From CAMCTV01 sp964420985 (GTDB lineage: Bacteria > Bacteroidota > Bacteroidia > Flavobacteriales_D > Sanyastnellaceae): a stretch of 64,000 nt of DNA. This document shows, in pieces, positions 43,748 to 51,912 of this stretch (its first letter is position 1; each line of letters opens with the position of its first letter). Made by a program: the position numbers and the translations under genes. The notes beneath the pieces are model-generated. The model saw only the letters and a list, made by a program, of their open reading frames with translations. It was not told the DNA's origin and did no database searches. Location: the NCBI GenBank assembly GCA_964420985.1, contig CAYQUT010000010.1:19247-83246 (forward strand). The letters are read 5' to 3'.

Positions 43748-45619
43748 ATGATGGACAGAATAGAGCAGTTGGCCAATTGGGCTTCAGCCTTAAAGGCTGA
43801 GCACCAACATGAACAAGAGTGGAGTCAATCTTGGTTGTCTCAGACATCGCCACAACAACGCCGAGAAAAGGGCATGTCGTGGTATCCCATCAAGGTGGTT
43901 GAGGATGGTTATGGTCTTGGAGCTTATCCCTATTTGTTCGTCGAGAATCCACGACCCCAAAAGGGACATGCCTTTCAATCTGGTAATCCCGTTTCATTAT
44001 TTAGTCAAGCAGATGCATCGTTTGGCGAGCGATTGGTAGGCAACATTGGCTTTGTGGATGATCAACGCATGAAGATTATTTTTCAATGCGATGAACTGCC
44101 TGATTGGGTAGATAATGGAAAGTTGGGTGTAGATGTACTTTTTGATGAAAAGAGTTTTAAGGAGATGTTTTATTCTCTCAATCTGTTCATCAATTTGGAA
44201 AAAGGAAGATTATTGGAATTGCGAGAGAGTTTATTTGGCAATCGGAAACAAGCCATTGATGAGTTGTATCAAAAGCCAAAAGGTTTAAAGCTGAATGACT
44301 CTCAATTAAATGCAGTTTATGGCATTGTTTCTCAACAGGATGTGGCGGTGGTTCATGGTCCGCCAGGCACTGGAAAGACCACTACTTTGGTAGCTGCTGT
44401 TGGCGAATTGACCAAACAAGGCAAGAAAGTTTTACTTACCGCACCATCGAACGCAGCCACGGACCATCTGTTACAGCAATGCATTCGGGCAGGAATGAAG
44501 GGCTTGCGCATTGGAAATGTTGCCAAAGTGGAAGAGGACAATCAAGCCCTCACCATCGACGCATTGTTGGCCAGAGATCCTGATTTTAAGCGTATCCGAG
44601 AGCTGAAGAAGCGGGCCATCGAGTTCAAGAAAATGGGCGCCAAATACAAAAGAAGTTTCGGTAAGGAAGAGGCTGATCAACGCCGACTCTTGTTTCAGGA
44701 GGCACGCAACTTACAAAAGGAGGCACGTGATTGGGAGCAATATCTGATAGAGAAACACATTGATGAAAGCCAAGTAGTAGCGGCAACTCTGATAGGTGCC
44801 AATCACAGTTTAATCAAGGAAAGGAAATGGGATGTTGTAGTGATTGATGAAGCCGGCCAGGCACTGGCTCCAGCTTGTTTTGTGGCCATAGCTCATGCCG
44901 ACAAAGTGATTTTGGCCGGTGATCCGCATCAACTACCGCCTACTGTGAAGTCGCATCACATATCCGTCAAACCCCTGCACACCACATTATTGGATGTTGT
45001 TGTAAAAAACAATCCGGAGGCGGTGTTCTTTTTGGATACCCAATATCGAATGAACGAGCGTATCATGCATTATTCCAATGCTCATTTTTACCAGGAAAGA
45101 TTGAACGCGCACGAAACCGTAAAAGACCAATGTTGGCATGAAGGACAACCTCCTGTTGTCTTTCTAGATACAGCAGGTTGTGGATTTGAGGAGCAAAAAG
45201 GCGATGAGGGTGAAAGTTTGCAAAACGAAGAAGAAATCAAATTGATTGTCCAGCATTTGGAACGATGGTCGGTACATCATGCGCATGAAGTAGCCGTGAT
45301 CAGTCCATACCGCGCGCAAGTGACGCGAATGCAAGAAGCTTTAAAAGATATTATAAATGTTGAGGTCAATACCATTGACTCCTTTCAAGGACAAGAATCG
45401 GATGTGGTTTACATCAGTTTGGTCCGAAGCAATGCGGAAGGCGAAATAGGATTTTTAAAAGACTATCGCCGGATGAATGTCGCCATGACACGAGCAAGGA
45501 AAGGGTTAATTGTGATAGGAGACAGCGCAACACTGGCCAACGACTCCTTTTATGGAAAGTGGATGTATTGGGTGGAAAGCGAGGGGGGCTATGCCTCAGC
45601 TTGGGAATACATGGCTTGA
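43748..45619 (+). CDS. Superfamily 1 helicase (UPF1/IGHMBP2-like)
   Basis: 623 residues. Motif I is HGPPGTGKTTTLV (residues about 203-215), motif II VVIDEAGQAL, motif III LAGDPHQLPPTV, motif IV DTQYRMNERIMHYSN, motif V NTIDSFQGQESDVV and motif VI NVAMTRARKGLIVIGD. An N-terminal region of about 190 residues resembles the beta-barrel arm of UPF1-like helicases and a helical insert lies between motifs I and II. It unwinds nucleic acid 5' to 3' with ATP. Such genes occur across Bacteroidota; no partner is adjacent and no nuclease domain is fused. Confidence 0.94.
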   Translation: MMDRIEQLANWASALKAEHQHEQEWSQSWLSQTSPQQRREKGMSWYPIKVVEDGYGLGAYPYLFVENPRPQKGHAFQSGNPVSLFSQADASFGERLVGNIGFVDDQRMKIIFQCDELPDWVDNGKLGVDVLFDEKSFKEMFYSLNLFINLEKGRLLELRESLFGNRKQAIDELYQKPKGLKLNDSQLNAVYGIVSQQDVAVVHGPPGTGKTTTLVAAVGELTKQGKKVLLTAPSNAATDHLLQQCIRAGMKGLRIGNVAKVEEDNQALTIDALLARDPDFKRIRELKKRAIEFKKMGAKYKRSFGKEEADQRRLLFQEARNLQKEARDWEQYLIEKHIDESQVVAATLIGANHSLIKERKWDVVVIDEAGQALAPACFVAIAHADKVILAGDPHQLPPTVKSHHISVKPLHTTLLDVVVKNNPEAVFFLDTQYRMNERIMHYSNAHFYQERLNAHETVKDQCWHEGQPPVVFLDTAGCGFEEQKGDEGESLQNEEEIKLIVQHLERWSVHHAHEVAVISPYRAQVTRMQEALKDIINVEVNTIDSFQGQESDVVYISLVRSNAEGEIGFLKDYRRMNVAMTRARKGLIVIGDSATLANDSFYGKWMYWVESEGGYASAWEYMA

Positions 45620-45620
45620 T

Positions 45621-46028
45621 TTATTGAAATTCGTCTTCATCCAAATCTTCAGATCTACCTCGTTTTACTTGAAATTTAACATTGTTGCTTTGTCCAAAAA
45701 TAACCTGCACGACACTCAGAAAGAGAGAAAGTCCCACAGCAGCCCAAAAATTTTTGATTTGAAACTCCTCGATAATTTCACTGGCCAAGAGTAAAATCAT
45801 TGCGTTAATGACGAGAATGAAAAGACCAAAAGTGAATAGGGTGGCGGGAATAGTCAGCACGATGAGGAGTGGTTTTACGAAACGATTTAATATCATGATG
45901 GTCAATGCAGCCAATAAAGCATCAAAGTTGCTGAGTATACGAACACCGTCCATCATCCAATCGCCAACAATCAAGGCTAAGCTGAGCAACATGAATTGAA
46001 AACTAATTTTCCAAAAATTTTCTGACAT
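45621..46028 (-). CDS. Small four-helix membrane protein (phage-holin IV / DUF360 type)
   Basis: 135 residues from the ATG at 46028; an upstream extension has no membrane or family signal. Four hydrophobic segments (KISFQFMLLSLALIVGDWMM, ALLAALTIMILN, LLIVLTIPATLFTFGLFIL, FWAAVGLSLFLSVVQVIFG) and a charged C-terminus match the 'phage holin family IV' membrane proteins, which are ordinary chromosomal proteins in most bacteria. No prophage genes are near. Function unknown. It converges with the helicase gene and diverges from the transaldolase gene. Confidence 0.85.
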   Translation of the reverse strand: MSENFWKISFQFMLLSLALIVGDWMMDGVRILSNFDALLAALTIMILNRFVKPLLIVLTIPATLFTFGLFILVINAMILLLASEIIEEFQIKNFWAAVGLSLFLSVVQVIFGQSNNVKFQVKRGRSEDLDEDEFQ

Positions 46029-46055
46029 GTGCCAAATGTAATGATGTGAATGGGT

Positions 46056-46063
46056 TATTTTTG
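46056..46063 (+). promoter_or_regulatory. -7 box of the transaldolase gene
   Basis: TATTTTTG, a full TAnnTTTG match, 17 bases before the ATG at 46081. Confidence 0.45.
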
Positions 46064-46080
46064 CATGCAAATCTTTAACC

Positions 46081-46746
46081 ATGAAATTTTTTATTGACAC
46101 AGCAAACCTTGACCAAATCAGAGAAGCCAAAGATTTGGGAATCCTTGACGGCGTAACTACTAATCCCAGCTTGATGGCCAAGGAAGGAATTTCAGGTACT
46201 GATCGCGTTTTGAAACATTATGTAGACATCTGCGAAATTGTAGGTGAAGGTGATGTAAGTGCAGAAGTAATCTCCACAGACTTTGATGGAATGGTAAGGG
46301 AAGGAGAGATGTTGGCCAGCCTACATCCTAATATTGTTGTTAAGGTTCCGATGATCAAGGATGGCATCAAGGCTATCCGCTATTTCACAGACAAAGGAAT
46401 CAGAACCAACTGCACGTTGGTTTTTTCTGCCGGACAAGCGTTATTGGCCGCTAAAGCAGGTGCCTCCTACGTATCTCCATTTGTGGGTCGTTTGGATGAT
46501 ATTTCAACTGATGGAATTCAATTGATTGAGCAGATTAGAAACATCTATGACAACTACGGTTTTGATACTGAAATTTTAGCAGCCAGCGTTCGTCATCCCA
46601 TGCACATTATCCAATGTGCTGAGATCGGTGCTGATGTCATGACAGGGCCTTTGAGCGCCATCATGGCATTGTTGAAACACCCCTTGACCGATAGCGGATT
46701 GGCTCAGTTTTTAGCTGACCACAAGAAAGCAGCAGAGGCCAAGTAA
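46081..46746 (+). CDS. tal: Transaldolase / fructose-6-phosphate aldolase family
   Basis: 221 residues, the short TalB-like/FSA class. The N-terminus FFIDTANLDQIREAKDLGILDGVTTNPSLMAKE is typical (cited in part here), the Schiff-base lysine lies in NIVVKVPM, and the family motif ASYVSPFVGRLDDIS follows. It transfers dihydroxyacetone units in the non-oxidative pentose phosphate pathway; some relatives are aldolases. Ends with a terminator at 46783. Confidence 0.93.
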   Translation: MKFFIDTANLDQIREAKDLGILDGVTTNPSLMAKEGISGTDRVLKHYVDICEIVGEGDVSAEVISTDFDGMVREGEMLASLHPNIVVKVPMIKDGIKAIRYFTDKGIRTNCTLVFSAGQALLAAKAGASYVSPFVGRLDDISTDGIQLIEQIRNIYDNYGFDTEILAASVRHPMHIIQCAEIGADVMTGPLSAIMALLKHPLTDSGLAQFLADHKKAAEAK

Positions 46747-46782
46747 GGTCGCTGCCATTCACAATCTTTCGTTTGCAACTCC

Positions 46783-46824
46783 AACGGAGGCTGGCAATTA
46801 ATGGCCATCGCCTCCGTTATTTTT
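46783..46824 (+). terminator. Terminator after the transaldolase gene
   Basis: Nine-base-pair stem AACGGAGGC/GCCTCCGTT with an inner TGGC/GCCA stem and a trailing T run. Confidence 0.8.
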
Positions 46825-46838
46825 ACTACAAATTGCAA

Positions 46839-49800
46839 ATGACTATGAAACGTGGATGGATGGCATGTGTGTTGTTGTGCGTGTTTGCCCTGGCGGCGGG
46901 CGCGCAACGACCTTTTCAACTCTGGAATGAACAACAGGCTTATCAGCATGCAGTAGATTTGTTTGAACAAAGCAAATTTGCTCCAGCGCGAAAAGCTTTT
47001 GAGGATTACAGACAAAAATTTTGTCAAATCAATACCTCCATGGAATGCGCCAATGCGGAGTATTTCATCGCGCGCTGCGCATTGGAGCTGTACCACAAAG
47101 ATGCTGAGTTTTTAATGGATGTGTTCATTCGGAACCATCCTGATTCTCCTCAAAAAGAACGAGCCTATTTTGAAATGGGCCTTTTCTACGGAAAAAAGAA
47201 AAATGCCAACAAGTGCCTAGAATGGTTGGCCAAGGTGGATATGCGCGCTTTGTCACCCAAAGATCAAATTGTATTTCATTACTACAAGGCAGAGTCGCTT
47301 TACAGCAAAGGAGACAAGAAAGGTGCACGCGGTGAGTATTTTGTTATTAAAGACAAAGAGAGTGTTTATCAGTTTTCATCCTTGTACATGTACAGTCATT
47401 TGGCCTACGAGGACAATGATTACACAGCGGCATTGGAAGGCTTTGAAATTTTAAAAAACAATCCCAACTTCAGAGAGCGTGTCCCAATCTACATCGCTCA
47501 GATTTATTATTTGCAAAAGCGATATGATGAGTTGATTAACTACAGCAATGATGTGTTAGAAGCCTCTGCCCAATTGGAAGAGAGTAAGGCTGCAGATATT
47601 CAAAAGCTGGTGGGAGACGCTTATTTCAACAAGGAACGTTATGCTGAGTCCATTCCCTACCTTGAAACATTTGCCAAAGTAAAAGGCAAAGCCAAAATGA
47701 CCAGAGAAGATCAATATCGTTTGGCTTTTGCGTATCAACGCAGTGAACAATGGCAAAAGGCTGTGGATGGATACAGTGGTGCGAAAAGCAATGAAGATCT
47801 TCTTGGGCAAATGGCAGCTTACAATGAGGGGCTGTGTTACATCAAAATGGACAACAAACGTGAAGCCTGGAAAGCGTTTGGCGCAGCCAGAGACATGGCT
47901 TATGATCTAGAATTACAGGAAGACGCCATGTTCAACTTTGCCAAATTGGCCTTTGAACTGTCCTCAGATCCTTTTGATGATGCCATCACTTCTTTTGAAT
48001 CTTATCTGGCCAAATATCCAGATAGTCCTAAACATGATGAGGCGTATCAATTTTTACTGAATGTTTACATGAAAACCAAGAACTACGAAAAGGCGTTGGC
48101 ATCATTGGACAAAATCAAGAAGAAAGACAATGTAGTTAAGGCCGCCTATCAGAGCCTCTCCTACAATAGAGCTGTTGAGTTGTATCAATCCAGAGAATAT
48201 GATAAATCGATGAAGTTTTTTGAGCAGTCCTTTACTTATCCTATTGATCAGCGCATTTCAGCCAGTGCAAGATTTTGGATGGCGGAAGTAGCTTATCAAA
48301 AAAATGATTACGCATTGGCTTTCCAACGGTATGAACAGTTTTTAGATGAACCAGGCGTGTATGAATCTGAATTTCACGGGGCAGGTTTTTATGGTCAAGG
48401 TTATTGTAAATTCAAAGAGGCCGGAAAAGAATTGGATCCTGAGGCGGCCAAAACGAAATATTTGGACGCATTGCCATACTTTAAAAAATTCATTGATACC
48501 CATGGCATAAAGGATCCCAGAAAGAATTACGATGCCATTCTGCGCGTGGCAGATATTTATTTTGTCAATAAACAATATGAAAATGCTATTGTTTTTTATG
48601 ACAAAGTAGCGGATGATAGCCAAGGCAACAAAGACTATGCGATGTTCCAAAAAGGATTGGCCTATGGTTATTTGGGACAACCCGATAAAAAGACATGGGT
48701 ACTCAAATCCATGCTCAAGGAATTGCCAGGGTCAAAGTTTGAGGTAGACGCTATATACGAATTGGCCAAGTCCTATCTCATGGATGACCGTTTGATTGAG
48801 TCTGAAGAATACTACAATATCTTATTCAAGGATCATGAGGGCAGTGCATACACCAAAAAGGCTTTGGCCGACCAATGCCTTCTATTTGCTAAGCAAAATA
48901 AATTGGACAAACTCAAACAAGCTTGGAATCAATTGGTGGCCAAATTCCCCAATGATCCCATACTGTCGGATGCCATTGCCATTGTCAAACCGTTGTTAAT
49001 TGAAGATGTTGCCTTTCAACAACAAATAAAGAGTTTGAAAGTACTCAATGTGAGTGATTCTGACATTGAAGAGGAAGTGTACGCCAGAGCTGCAGAATTG
49101 GGATTCTCAGAGAATTGTGAAGCCGCTGTTCCCAAATTGCGCCAATACATTCAGCAATTCCAGCCTGCCTTGCATGCTGCGGAAGCCAATTATTTGTTGG
49201 CGGAATGTTTGTACAAATCCAATGACCAGGACGGAGCGCTTGATGCCTACAATGCTGTTATTGCTCAACCATTTAATGAATACACTGAGGATGCATTGTT
49301 AACGGCTTCAACCATTCAGTTCAATCGGAAAAATTGGGACATAGCCGCACAGCATTATACAGAGTTGGAGCAAGTGGCCGTTTCCAAAAACAATGTGTTG
49401 GAATCCCAAGTAGGCTTGATGCGTTGTTTTTATTACAAGAAAGATTTTGCTCATGCCCAGGAATACGCCAACAAGGTCATCGACAACCAAGGCATTCCAG
49501 AGGACGTAAAGAATACCGCATACCAATGGAGAGGTTTGATGCGTGCTGAGAACAAGGAGTATGATCTGGCCAGAGCGGATTGGGCTGTCATTATTGAAAA
49601 GGGAGGACGTCAGGCCGCAGAAGTAAAATACTTGCGGTGTAAATCGTTCTTTGATCAAGCCAATTTTGAAATGGCTGAAGCGGAAATCTATGACATGGTA
49701 GATCAGTTTGGTGGGTTTGCCGAACCCCGCAACAAGGCCTTCCTACTCTTGGTGGATGTCTACATTGGCATGGCGGATTTTTTCCAAGCCCGCGCTACCA

Positions 49801-49988
49801 TTGAGGCCATAGAAGCCAATGTGGATGATGCAAAAGTCAAGGACGAAGCCAAAGCAAAGCTTGAAATCATTGCCTTGAAAGAAGCAGAGGCGGCTGAGAA
49901 GTTAAAGCAACCCGAGGTCATAGAGGAAATAAATATTGAAGAAAGTAGCCCTGTAATCGAAAATAAGGAAGGAGGTAACAATGAATAA
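46839..49988 (+). CDS. Secreted tetratricopeptide-repeat protein
   Basis: 1049 residues from the ATG at 46839 (an ATG at 46845 is also possible); both precede a signal peptide (KRGWMACVLLCVFALAAGA). An earlier in-frame ATG lies before the terminator stem of the previous gene. The mature protein is almost wholly helical with many TPR-like units (for example YDKSMKFFEQSFTYP, YQKNDYALAFQRYEQFLD, YENAIVFYDKVAD). The C-terminus is rich in Glu/Lys coiled coil. It overlaps the outer-membrane barrel gene by eight bases, and the pair is probably one functional unit, such as an envelope scaffold. No enzymatic motif is seen. Confidence 0.88.
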   Translation: MTMKRGWMACVLLCVFALAAGAQRPFQLWNEQQAYQHAVDLFEQSKFAPARKAFEDYRQKFCQINTSMECANAEYFIARCALELYHKDAEFLMDVFIRNHPDSPQKERAYFEMGLFYGKKKNANKCLEWLAKVDMRALSPKDQIVFHYYKAESLYSKGDKKGARGEYFVIKDKESVYQFSSLYMYSHLAYEDNDYTAALEGFEILKNNPNFRERVPIYIAQIYYLQKRYDELINYSNDVLEASAQLEESKAADIQKLVGDAYFNKERYAESIPYLETFAKVKGKAKMTREDQYRLAFAYQRSEQWQKAVDGYSGAKSNEDLLGQMAAYNEGLCYIKMDNKREAWKAFGAARDMAYDLELQEDAMFNFAKLAFELSSDPFDDAITSFESYLAKYPDSPKHDEAYQFLLNVYMKTKNYEKALASLDKIKKKDNVVKAAYQSLSYNRAVELYQSREYDKSMKFFEQSFTYPIDQRISASARFWMAEVAYQKNDYALAFQRYEQFLDEPGVYESEFHGAGFYGQGYCKFKEAGKELDPEAAKTKYLDALPYFKKFIDTHGIKDPRKNYDAILRVADIYFVNKQYENAIVFYDKVADDSQGNKDYAMFQKGLAYGYLGQPDKKTWVLKSMLKELPGSKFEVDAIYELAKSYLMDDRLIESEEYYNILFKDHEGSAYTKKALADQCLLFAKQNKLDKLKQAWNQLVAKFPNDPILSDAIAIVKPLLIEDVAFQQQIKSLKVLNVSDSDIEEEVYARAAELGFSENCEAAVPKLRQYIQQFQPALHAAEANYLLAECLYKSNDQDGALDAYNAVIAQPFNEYTEDALLTASTIQFNRKNWDIAAQHYTELEQVAVSKNNVLESQVGLMRCFYYKKDFAHAQEYANKVIDNQGIPEDVKNTAYQWRGLMRAENKEYDLARADWAVIIEKGGRQAAEVKYLRCKSFFDQANFEMAEAEIYDMVDQFGGFAEPRNKAFLLLVDVYIGMADFFQARATIEAIEANVDDAKVKDEAKAKLEIIALKEAEAAEKLKQPEVIEEINIEESSPVIENKEGGNNE
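49969..49976 (+). promoter_or_regulatory. Strong Shine-Dalgarno sequence for the outer-membrane barrel gene
   Basis: AAGGAGGT-like bases (GGAGGT at 49971-49976) lie four bases before the ATG at 49981, inside the 3' end of the TPR gene. Most starts in this window lack such a site. Confidence 0.65.
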
Positions 49989-51750
49989 GATGAGTCATTT
50001 TGTTGGCATGTTGTTGTTTTTATGTACAACAGCATTGACGGCGCAGGTAGACACGTCCATGGTGCAAAGTGCGGAATTTGATGGTGAGTTAAAGATTCGC
50101 TTGCGCGATGCAGGGAAGATAAGTTCCAACCCCGTGATTATTGAGCAGAAGTCGAAAATGGAAAAAATTAAATTTCAATTTCTTCCAACGCCGTCAGTTG
50201 CCACACAAGATCCAGAAAAATTAGCAGCGGCCAAAATCAATGTGATCGACAAGTTGCCCAATTTGCAAAACGGATACATTATTGCGGGTATGGGCAATTA
50301 TGTTACTCCTGTAGTTGATGCCCATTATTCCTCTGGTAGAAATAAAAAGGGAGATTGGGGAACGCGGGTCTATCATTTAAGCAGCCAAGGCGGTGTTGTC
50401 CCAGATAGCAACCTCATTCAAAGCAATTACAGTGAAACCAGAGGGCAATTGTATGGACGTTATTTCTTTGATCACTTTAGCATCAAAGGTGCAGCGCATT
50501 ATTCTCGTCATGTCAATCAGTTTTATGGTAACGCATTGGATGTTGTGACAGATTCCATGGTTCAAGTTTCAGGTAATCGTCAATTGTGGCAATCCATGGG
50601 CGGTTCTTTTGATTTGGATAAATTTTCGAGAGACTCCACAGAGCTCAATTACAATGGTGGATTGCGCTTCAATCACGGGACAGGCAGATATGGAGAAAAG
50701 GAGGAGTGGTTGGATGCCAAATTGGGTTTGAGTAAGATGGTGAAGACCGAAATTTTTGCTGTAGACCTGGGCTTTCAATGGAATGCTTTTACAGGCAATG
50801 GAATGAACTACAATGCCCTTGCCGTTGCAGCTACCGCGGATGATTCAATTATTCAGTCTCGCAAACAAGACAACATGATCATTCGTTTTCAGCCCAGTGC
50901 CTACACTGTATGGAATGACTTGCGTGTAAAGGTGGGAATGGGAGTGTTCATTGAGCCCAATGCAGAAAAACCCGCCAATTTCTATCCGGAATTGGAGTTG
51001 AAGTGGAATATTTTGGATGGCCTTTTCCTGCCTTACGCCGGAGTGAAGGGAGGGGTTGAACTCAATACCTTTCATGGCTTGATGGAGCAAAATCCTTTTG
51101 TAATCTCCAATCCTTTATTGAAGAACAGAAACAACAAACTAGAAGCATACGCGGGAATCAATGGTGTAATTTCCTCTAAAATGGGATATGAGTTGGGTGC
51201 CAATTGGAACCGTTATGAGAACCAAATGTTTTTTGCCAATGATTACAACTCGTCCTACGGCAACAGATTCAATGTGTTATATGGCAATATGGACCGCATC
51301 GACGGCCATGCCCGTTGGATGATGCGCAGTGGTGAGCATTGGGATTGGGATTTGATAGGACATTATTATTACTACAAAGTAGAAGGATCCAATAAGGCTT
51401 GGAACTTGCCGACTTGGAAAGGAACAGCGACGGGTCGTTTCAAATTCAATGATCAATGGAATATCGCAGCGCAAGTGCATTACATTGGTGATCGCTTCGC
51501 TCTCGGCATTCAAGATTCTCTGGCCACTGAACCTGCAACGGTTGAGGAGTTGAAATGGAATGACCGACGGATTAGCGAGCAAAAAATGCGTGGCTTTATC
51601 GATGCCAATTTGGAGATCAAATACCAATACAACAAACAAATTGCGGCGTGGGCAAGGGTATACAACACCGTAGCTCAACGCTATCAAATTTGGAATGGCT
51701 ATGACCAACAACGGGTGCTCTTTCAGTTGGGTGCCGCCCTTTCTTTTTAG
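49981..51750 (+). CDS. Outer-membrane beta-barrel protein (TonB-receptor-like)
   Basis: 589 residues with a signal peptide (SHFVGMLLFLCTTALTA). No plug domain is visible. The body alternates amphipathic beta strands with aromatic girdles (for example GYIIAGMGNYVTPVVDAHY, RGQLYGRYFFDHFSIKGAAHY) and ends in LGAALSF, whose terminal Phe is the outer-membrane assembly signal. It resembles barrels annotated as TonB-dependent receptor-like in Bacteroidota. It starts eight bases before the stop of the TPR gene with a strong ribosome site, so stoichiometric expression of the two is likely. Transport substrate, if any, is unknown. Confidence 0.82.
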   Translation: MNKMSHFVGMLLFLCTTALTAQVDTSMVQSAEFDGELKIRLRDAGKISSNPVIIEQKSKMEKIKFQFLPTPSVATQDPEKLAAAKINVIDKLPNLQNGYIIAGMGNYVTPVVDAHYSSGRNKKGDWGTRVYHLSSQGGVVPDSNLIQSNYSETRGQLYGRYFFDHFSIKGAAHYSRHVNQFYGNALDVVTDSMVQVSGNRQLWQSMGGSFDLDKFSRDSTELNYNGGLRFNHGTGRYGEKEEWLDAKLGLSKMVKTEIFAVDLGFQWNAFTGNGMNYNALAVAATADDSIIQSRKQDNMIIRFQPSAYTVWNDLRVKVGMGVFIEPNAEKPANFYPELELKWNILDGLFLPYAGVKGGVELNTFHGLMEQNPFVISNPLLKNRNNKLEAYAGINGVISSKMGYELGANWNRYENQMFFANDYNSSYGNRFNVLYGNMDRIDGHARWMMRSGEHWDWDLIGHYYYYKVEGSNKAWNLPTWKGTATGRFKFNDQWNIAAQVHYIGDRFALGIQDSLATEPATVEELKWNDRRISEQKMRGFIDANLEIKYQYNKQIAAWARVYNTVAQRYQIWNGYDQQRVLFQLGAALSF

Positions 51751-51784
51751 GGTTAATTTTTGTTGATGAAATGTGAACAAGATT

Positions 51785-51808
51785 CGGGGGTTTAGCCCCC
51801 CGTTTTTT
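51785..51808 (+). terminator. Terminator after the barrel gene
   Basis: GC-rich stem CGGGGG/CCCCCG with loop TTTAGC and a T run. Confidence 0.9.
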
Positions 51809-51831
51809 ATGCCTTTTTTTCAGGTCCATTG

Positions 51832-51839
51832 TATCTTTG
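51832..51839 (+). promoter_or_regulatory. -7 box of gyrB
   Basis: TATCTTTG, a full TAnnTTTG match, 73 bases upstream of the ATG, so gyrB would have a leader of about 70 bases, unlike several other genes here. No hairpin was recognised in that leader. Confidence 0.45.
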
Positions 51840-51912
51840 AAAGCCTTGTTAATGAAGCATTGTAAGGCATTGCGAGACGACAAAAACCAAACAAATATTT
51901 ATAGTTATTACC

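Noticed and set aside
45621..46028. Phage holin as evidence of a prophage
   Set aside because: The holin-IV family name applies to ordinary chromosomal membrane proteins and no other phage gene is near.
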